A stretch of 12,582 nucleotides of DNA from Phycisphaerales bacterium UBA4658 (lineage in GTDB: Bacteria; Planctomycetota; Phycisphaerae; Phycisphaerales; UBA1924), in the NCBI GenBank assembly GCA_002405485.1, contig DHLW01000129.1, forward strand, positions 1-12,582. Reading direction: 5' to 3'. Made by a program: the position numbers and the translations under genes. Of the stretch, positions 8,580 through 12,582 are shown one piece after another. The notes under the pieces are model-generated. The model worked only from the letters and a program-made list of their open reading frames with translations, was not told where the DNA came from and made no database searches. Every line of letters starts with the position of its first letter. Position 1 is the first letter of the stretch.

Positions 8580-8764
8580 GACTACAGGATCGCCGTCGTG
8601 CTTGACCGACTTCATGGGCGAATGCCGCCCGAGCTTCGTCAATGCGCTCTCCGGAATGGCGAGCAGACACGCGGTACCTCAAGGTCGTGGGCTGGCACGA
8701 CAACAAGGCGGGCTTCGCCGCCCGCCGCGTCGAACTCGTCAAGCTGATGGTGAGCAAGGACGGG
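8580..8764 (+). pseudogene. 3' remnant of a second GAPDH gene, frameshifted
   Basis: The translation matches the last roughly 55 residues of GAPDH but needs a frame change. Frame 8608-8673 reads DFMGECRPSFVNALSGMAS, aligned with [19 protein letters not shown] of the intact gap. Frame 8675-8764 reads YLKVVGWHDNKAGFAARRVE and LVKLMVSKDG, aligned with [20 protein letters not shown] and [10 protein letters not shown]. One extra G at about 8674 separates the frames. Upstream, DYR...VV at about 8580-8600 may continue the match in a third frame. Over 8681-8764 I count 68 of 84 bases identical to gap 6967-7050. The catalytic Cys/His domain and the whole Rossmann fold are missing. The normal C-terminal stop is lost and the frame runs on to 8884, through a terminator-like hairpin. 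It begins within a few bases of the RCC1 gene's stop codon. It is a decayed paralog, not a recent exact copy. Confidence 0.85.
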
Positions 8765-8821
8765 ATCACGCTCATCACGGGTCGCGATCCCGGATCAAAA
8801 CCCGAGATTCTGCCCCAAGAT

Positions 8822-8854
8822 CAAGTGCCCGGTCCCCCGGGCGTTTGTGTTTTT
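8822..8854 (+). terminator. Intrinsic terminator, probably that of the lost GAPDH gene
   Basis: The stem 8822-8832 / 8837-8847 gives 11 pairs, including two G-T wobbles and a six-pair GCCCGG/CCGGGC core. It has a four-base loop and is followed by TGTTTTT. It sits 58 bases after the end of the GAPDH homology. It may now terminate transcripts of the RCC1-repeat gene. Confidence 0.68.
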
Positions 8855-8891
8855 GGTACGCTTGAGTCTCCAACGCCGGAGTAACGATCGC

Positions 8892-9224
8892 ATGATCCGC
8901 TGGAAACGCACGCTTCGTACCGCCAGTTCGGAACGGTTCATCGCCCTGCGCGGCCAGAAGGCCGTTGCGACCGCGGACGTGCACTATCTGGCGTCTGGAA
9001 TGGTCGCCGGAACCGTGGTGCTGGATGAGAGCGCGGGATGGACGGAGGAGCAGATCCCGGACGTGCTCGCCGCGCTTGACGAGGACATGCTCCCCGAAGT
9101 CGATCAGGCGAGGGGCACGTTGCACTACTCGGTCGTGCTCGGCGAGATCATCGGGGACTTCGAGCACAGCGACACGGACGTCCGCCCGGCGAACCCTCCC
9201 GCCTCCGGCAAGCGCAAGCGGTAA
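8892..9224 (+). CDS. Small conserved-looking protein of unknown function
   Basis: 110 residues; I do not recognise the family. ATG 8892 is preferred to the in-frame upstream start at 8847, because GGAG at 8878-8881 precedes it by 10 bases and because 8847 falls in the T-tract of a terminator. The protein begins basic (MIRWKRTLR). A probable beta-hairpin (VATADVHYLASGMVAGTVVL, about 25-44) follows, then an acidic helical stretch (WTEEQIPDVLAALDEDMLPE, about 50-69) and a strand (TLHYSVVLGEIIGDF, about 76-90). It ends in a basic GKRKR. There is no signal peptide, membrane segment or cysteine, so it is probably cytoplasmic. Third-position GC is high and the amino-acid composition is protein-like. 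It converges with serC, 49 bases away. Confidence 0.65.
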   Translation: MIRWKRTLRTASSERFIALRGQKAVATADVHYLASGMVAGTVVLDESAGWTEEQIPDVLAALDEDMLPEVDQARGTLHYSVVLGEIIGDFEHSDTDVRPANPPASGKRKR

Positions 9225-9240
9225 GCCCCCTGCCCGCCAA

Positions 9241-9263
9241 GGGTCTGACCGATGCACGGACCC
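9241..9263. terminator. Possible hairpin between convergent genes
   Basis: GGGTCTG at 9241-9247 pairs with CGGACCC at 9257-9263 (seven pairs, one a wobble; loop of 9). It lies in the 49-base gap between the ends of the small plus-strand gene and serC. No T-tract follows on either strand, so it could be only a weak terminator for either gene. Confidence 0.25.
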
Positions 9264-9273
9264 GCCGGTCGGA

Positions 9274-10425
9274 TCATCCCTTGGTCCGCTCGAACTCCTT
9301 CATGAACTGCGCGAGCGTCTCGGCGCCGGCCTTGGGCATGGCGTTGTAGAAGCTCGCTCGGATTCCGCCCGCGGCACGATGTCCCTTCAGGCAGTCCAGG
9401 CCCTGCCGCGACGCCTCCGTCGCAAACAGATCGTCGAGCTGCGGCGTGGGGCATCGGAAGGTGATGTTCATGAATGATCGCGAGTCTGCCCGTGCGTGCG
9501 GCTTGTAGAACGACGAGCGATCAAGAACGTCGTACACGATCCTGGTCTTCTCGGCGTTGAACCGCTCGAAATACGCCGTCCCGCCCATCTTCTTGATCCA
9601 CTTGAACATCAGACCCATGGCATAGATGCAGAACACGGGCGGTGTGTTGGGACGACTCTCGCCGGTGGCAAACGTGCGATACTGAAGCATGAGCGGAATG
9701 TCGCGATTGCCCTTCTGCACAAGGTCGTCACGGACGATGACCAGCGTCACGCCCGCAGGTCCGAGGTTCTTCTGCGCACTCGCGTAGATGAGCCCGAATC
9801 TGGTCACGTCGAACGGACGCGAGAAGATGTCGCTGCACATGTCGCAGACCAGCGGAACGCCGTTTGGCGGCGTGGGAATCGTGTGGAACTGCGTCCCGAA
9901 AATCGTGTTGTTCGACGTGTAGTGCACGTACGCGGGCGCGTTGGAATGCCGCACCTGCTCGGGTCGAGGAATGTACGCGTAGTTGTCGCCCTTGCTGGAC
10001 GCGCACTCGTGGATCGTGCCGAACGGACGCGCGTGCTCGATGGACTGATTCGCCCAGTAGCCGGTGTTGTAATAGTCGGCGCTACCCGTCCGATTGCTCG
10101 GAAGCAGGTTCATCGGCACCATGAAGTTCTGACCCGTCGAGCCGCCGGTCATGAACAGCACGTGATAGTTCGATGGGATGTTCCCCACGTCCCGGCAATC
10201 CTGCACCGCCTCGGCGAGAATGCGATCAAAGACCGGTGCGCGGTGCGAGTGCTCCAGGATGCCCACGCCCGAGTTGCGGCAGTTCCACACATCCTCCTGG
10301 ATCTGCCTGAGCACCTCCTCCGGCATCTGCCCGGGGCCGGCGGAATAGTTGAAGACGCGCTTGCCCTGAGCGGCAGGAGCGATCGACGACGGAGCAGGTG
10401 CTGATAGCGCCGAAACCGGAACCAT
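9274..10425 (-). CDS. serC: Phosphoserine aminotransferase
   Basis: PLP-dependent enzyme that converts 3-phosphohydroxypyruvate plus glutamate to phosphoserine and 2-oxoglutarate, the second step of serine synthesis; it can also serve pyridoxine synthesis. From ATG 10425 it has 383 residues, compared with about 360 usual. Visible family motifs are FNYSAGPGQMPEEVL near the start, GILEHSHRAPVF, the phosphate-binding loop FMTGGSTGQNF, CDMCSDIFSRP with the PLP-ring aspartate, and ASAQKNLGPAG with the PLP lysine (K219). GGIRASFYNAMPKAG lies near the end. ATG 10425 is preferred over the GTG at 10443, because GGAG at 10434-10437 lies 8 bases upstream and because residues before the fold are non-conserved either way. 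The first roughly 20 residues are an Ala/Ser/Pro-rich extension. It lies 111 bases downstream of the glycosyltransferase gene on the same strand. An inverted repeat in the leader suggests separate control or termination between them. Confidence 0.96.
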   Translation of the reverse strand: MVPVSALSAPAPSSIAPAAQGKRVFNYSAGPGQMPEEVLRQIQEDVWNCRNSGVGILEHSHRAPVFDRILAEAVQDCRDVGNIPSNYHVLFMTGGSTGQNFMVPMNLLPSNRTGSADYYNTGYWANQSIEHARPFGTIHECASSKGDNYAYIPRPEQVRHSNAPAYVHYTSNNTIFGTQFHTIPTPPNGVPLVCDMCSDIFSRPFDVTRFGLIYASAQKNLGPAGVTLVIVRDDLVQKGNRDIPLMLQYRTFATGESRPNTPPVFCIYAMGLMFKWIKKMGGTAYFERFNAEKTRIVYDVLDRSSFYKPHARADSRSFMNITFRCPTPQLDDLFATEASRQGLDCLKGHRAAGGIRASFYNAMPKAGAETLAQFMKEFERTKG

Positions 10426-10441
10426 GGGACGTTCTCCAGAC

Positions 10442-10476
10442 ACGCACGCCGGCCCGCTCGGCGTTGTGGCGTGCGT
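10442..10476 (-). promoter_or_regulatory. Inverted repeat in the serC leader
   Basis: ACGCACGCC at 10442-10450 is perfectly repeated in inverse at 10468-10476 (GGCGTGCGT), with a 17-base GC-rich spacer. It ends 17 bases before the serC start codon, just outside the Shine-Dalgarno. It could be an RNA hairpin influencing translation, an operator, or a terminator of the upstream gene, although no T-tract follows. Confidence 0.4.
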
Positions 10477-10536
10477 CGCGTATGCCGGAACGATAGAACA
10501 CCGCTGCCCTCCGTGTCGCTGGCGCTCAGCGCACGC

Positions 10537-12006
10537 TCAGGGAACCACCTCGCCCAGCACCACTTCGTCGCTCTCCACCACGATCCGAACGCCGGGTCGC
10601 GCCGGAGGCGGCTGCTTGGGGTCGATGATGATCCACGCCGGCCCGGACACTGCCGATGAGTCCTCGAGCACCGGCGGCCACGAACGCCCGAGCATGACCA
10701 GATTGGCCGACATCGCCAGCGCAGACGGCGCGCACACCACCGGGAGGTCCGGCCGCTCATCGATCGTGGCAAGTACCCGATCCCACACCTCGTGCCGCGG
10801 CTTGTGCATGCGCACGTCGATCAGCCCGGCGCTCATCGCACCTGACAACCCGAGGGAGGCCAGGACCATCGCCGGCGCCAGCCAGAGCATGCACAGGCGG
10901 CCGATCGCCCGGCCCCTGCCTCTGGCTCGCATCCCCACACGCGCCAGGAACCACCCGCTGAACACGGCAAGCATGGGCCAGATGATGACCGTGTACCTCG
11001 GCGACTTGCCCCCGAACGCAGAGAGCGCGGCCAGCCACACGATCGACCAGATCGCCCCAAGCCACATGGCCGATCGATCCCCCCGCGTCGACACCGGGTC
11101 GCGCCGGGCAATCGCCACCATCGCGAGCGCGAGCGTGACAAGCCATGGCCAGTACCCCTCTCCGATCACTCTGAAGTAGAACCACCACGGCTCCCTCGCG
11201 CCGGGCGCATCAAGAGCGCCAATTGCCCGGCTCAGCGACTGCTGGCGGATGTAGACATCGATGAAGTCCTGGCCGTGCAGCAGGTACATCCAGACATGCC
11301 ATGGCGCCGCGATCAGGATCGCCGACGCACAGGCCAAGCCCACGCCCGCAAACACCCACTCGCTTCGAGGCCGGGGATGCGAGCCAAACAGCATCCAGGC
11401 GCCAACCAGCGGTGGAACGAGCAGCGCGACAAAGGGCTTGCAGAGCAGGGCAAGGCCGATCGGCGCGCCGGCAAGCACGCACCACCTCAAGGCCCGGGAT
11501 TTCGCGCCGCAGATGAACAACCAGAGCGCCGTCATCACGAACGCACACTGCCACGCGTCCAGCGAGATGGCGCGCCCGTACCGGAAGTACTCGACACTGG
11601 TGGCGAGCACGAGCCCGGACATCATCGCGACCCGCCAGCCCGCCAGTTGTCGCAGGATCGCAACCGCCGCACACACGCCGATGATCGATGCCACAAGCGA
11701 GGGAAGGCGGACCGTCCACAGATCAAGCCCAAACGCCCGGATCGATGCCCCATGCAGGATGAAGACCAGTGGCGGCTTGTTCAGATAGACCTGGTCTCCG
11801 GCACGCAGGTCAAGCAGCGCCGACCAGTCACCCCGATCCACCGCCGACTCCCACGCCTGCTCGGCGATCGCCGCGTAGAAGTGCGTGTCCGTGCGATACC
11901 AACCCTGATTGATCCCGGGCAGCCAGAGCGCGACAAGCGCGGCAACGGCCAGCAGCGTCGGACGCCACCGCACGGCGAGCGCGAGCCCTCGTGACGCCCG
12001 CTTCAT
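10537..12006 (-). CDS. ArnT/PMT-type membrane glycosyltransferase (GT-C fold)
   Basis: 489 residues with about ten hydrophobic segments. It resembles the dolichyl-/undecaprenyl-phosphate-sugar glycosyltransferase family that includes ArnT (GT83) and PMT. The first helix (about 17-32) is followed by GWYRTDTHFYA, whose Asp40 matches the catalytic acidic residue of the first periplasmic loop. YLNKPPLVF (around K77) and YFRYGRAISLDAW (138-152) are the next family signatures, and SPRYTVIIWPMLAVFSGW (335-352) matches the late conserved helix. The soluble C-terminal tail is about 395-489. It would transfer a sugar from a polyprenyl-phosphate donor to an acceptor on the outer face of the inner membrane; the acceptor (lipid A, protein or other glycan) cannot be told. 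The ATG overlaps the stop of the AlkD-like gene by 4 bases (ATGA), so translation is probably coupled. No independent Shine-Dalgarno is visible. Confidence 0.85.
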   Translation of the reverse strand: MKRASRGLALAVRWRPTLLAVAALVALWLPGINQGWYRTDTHFYAAIAEQAWESAVDRGDWSALLDLRAGDQVYLNKPPLVFILHGASIRAFGLDLWTVRLPSLVASIIGVCAAVAILRQLAGWRVAMMSGLVLATSVEYFRYGRAISLDAWQCAFVMTALWLFICGAKSRALRWCVLAGAPIGLALLCKPFVALLVPPLVGAWMLFGSHPRPRSEWVFAGVGLACASAILIAAPWHVWMYLLHGQDFIDVYIRQQSLSRAIGALDAPGAREPWWFYFRVIGEGYWPWLVTLALAMVAIARRDPVSTRGDRSAMWLGAIWSIVWLAALSAFGGKSPRYTVIIWPMLAVFSGWFLARVGMRARGRGRAIGRLCMLWLAPAMVLASLGLSGAMSAGLIDVRMHKPRHEVWDRVLATIDERPDLPVVCAPSALAMSANLVMLGRSWPPVLEDSSAVSGPAWIIIDPKQPPPARPGVRIVVESDEVVLGEVVP

Positions 12007-12582
12007 GATTTCGAGCGGCGCTGCGTGCGGGTGCGACGCTTCGCCGGCACGCTCCGGTCGGCGGCTCCTGACTTGGGGAGACCCTTGGAAGCGGGCTTGG
12101 ACTTGACCGCGTCAGACTTGCCCTTGGGCTTCTTGCTCCCCGAAGCACCCTTTGCCGGCGGACGTTTCGACTCGGATCCGGCTTTGCGCGCTGCCGACGA
12201 CCGCTTGGGCACGGCCACCGTCGGAAGCGGCGACTCAGCCATGGGATCATCTGCCGAGTCATCGGTCAGGTTCTTCATGGCCTCGGCGATCGTCAACGGC
12301 GAGAGCTTGGCCCGATGGGTCTCCACAAAGCACGCCACCGCTTCCGGACGGACCTTTCCGTGCTCGCGCAGGGCCCAACCGATGGCCTTGCGCATGAAGA
12401 AATCGGTCTCGTGCGCCCGCGCAAGACAGAACTCAAAGAGCAAACCTTCATCGGCATCGGCCTTGTGTCCGACCTGACTCAACACCACTGACCGGCGAAC
12501 CCAGAGGTCCTCGTCGACCAGCCATCGCCGCATCACGGGGGTCACGCCTGCACGGTGCTGGCGCAGGGCCGAACCGACAACC
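12003..12582 (-). CDS. AlkD-like DNA alkylation repair protein with lysine-rich tail (5' end outside the window)
   Basis: The reading frame stays open to the window edge, so the N-terminus is missing. The visible part starts ...VVGSALRQHRAGVTPVMRRW and continues with DEDLWVRRSVVLSQVG, DEGLLFEFCL, ETDFFMRKAIGWALREHGK and LSPLTIAEAMKNL. This matches the C-terminal HEAT-like repeats of the AlkD family, DNA glycosylases that release 3- and 7-alkylated purines. The Trp in KAIGWALRE corresponds to the DNA-contacting W187 of Bacillus cereus AlkD. The catalytic aspartate region lies beyond the window. After the fold (12003-12209) comes a tail of about 67 residues rich in Lys, Arg, Pro, Ala and Ser: 23 K/R against three acidic residues, with many KP/KS steps, as in histone H1-like proteins. 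The stop overlaps the glycosyltransferase start by 4 bases. Confidence 0.85.
   Translation of the reverse strand, partial: VVGSALRQHRAGVTPVMRRWLVDEDLWVRRSVVLSQVGHKADADEGLLFEFCLARAHETDFFMRKAIGWALREHGKVRPEAVACFVETHRAKLSPLTIAEAMKNLTDDSADDPMAESPLPTVAVPKRSSAARKAGSESKRPPAKGASGSKKPKGKSDAVKSKPASKGLPKSGAADRSVPAKRRTRTQRRSKS

Noticed and set aside
8602..8884. The two short frames after the RCC1 gene as independent small proteins
   Set aside because: Together they reconstruct the GAPDH C-terminus with a one-base shift between them, so they are better explained as pieces of one pseudogene.

Overview
The window reads as ordinary chromosomal DNA of a GC-rich bacterium, most likely a planctomycete of the class Phycisphaerae. 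This placement is inference. It rests on the GC-rich coding style, an enlarged MiaB with extra internal loops, and a secreted beta-propeller protein ending in a P-G-P/S + hydrophobic helix + RRR tail of the PEP-CTERM-like kind. No phage, insertion sequence, CRISPR array, tRNA or rRNA was seen.

Left part (1-5868). The first 691 bases hold no gene I can support. They are followed by miaB (tRNA 2-methylthio-N6-isopentenyladenosine synthase; 692-2467, +). Facing it is a probable two-gene minus-strand unit: an exported, proline-rich protein of unknown function with a possible helical-repeat C-terminus (3386-4864), then a multi-pass membrane protein with a cysteine-rich cytosolic-type tail (2527-3354). 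Divergent from these is a six-transmembrane voltage-gated cation channel of the single-domain bacterial type (5029-5868, +). Its pore motif TGDDW looks calcium-channel-like.

Middle part (5869-9224). A complete glycolytic GAPDH gene (gap, 6010-7059) ends in a strong intrinsic terminator. Next comes a secreted seven-bladed RCC1-type propeller (7309-8577), built from almost identical 50-residue repeats. Directly after its stop codon is the 3' third of a second GAPDH gene, frameshifted and lacking its 5' part, and still followed by a hairpin plus T-tract. The arrangement gap - RCC1 gene - gap remnant suggests an old duplicated or second gap locus that was later disrupted. A small unknown gene (8892-9224) follows.

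Right part (9241-12582, minus strand). Reading in transcription order, a DNA-glycosylase-like AlkD HEAT-repeat protein with a lysine-rich, histone-H1-like tail (5' end outside the window) overlaps by 4 bases an ArnT/PMT-type membrane glycosyltransferase. Then comes serC (phosphoserine aminotransferase), which has its own Shine-Dalgarno sequence and an inverted repeat in its leader.

The core metabolic genes (gap, serC, miaB) are ordinary. The more unusual items are the gap remnant, the Ca-like channel filter and the AlkD basic tail. I do not see a multi-gene novel system that I could defend from sequence alone.
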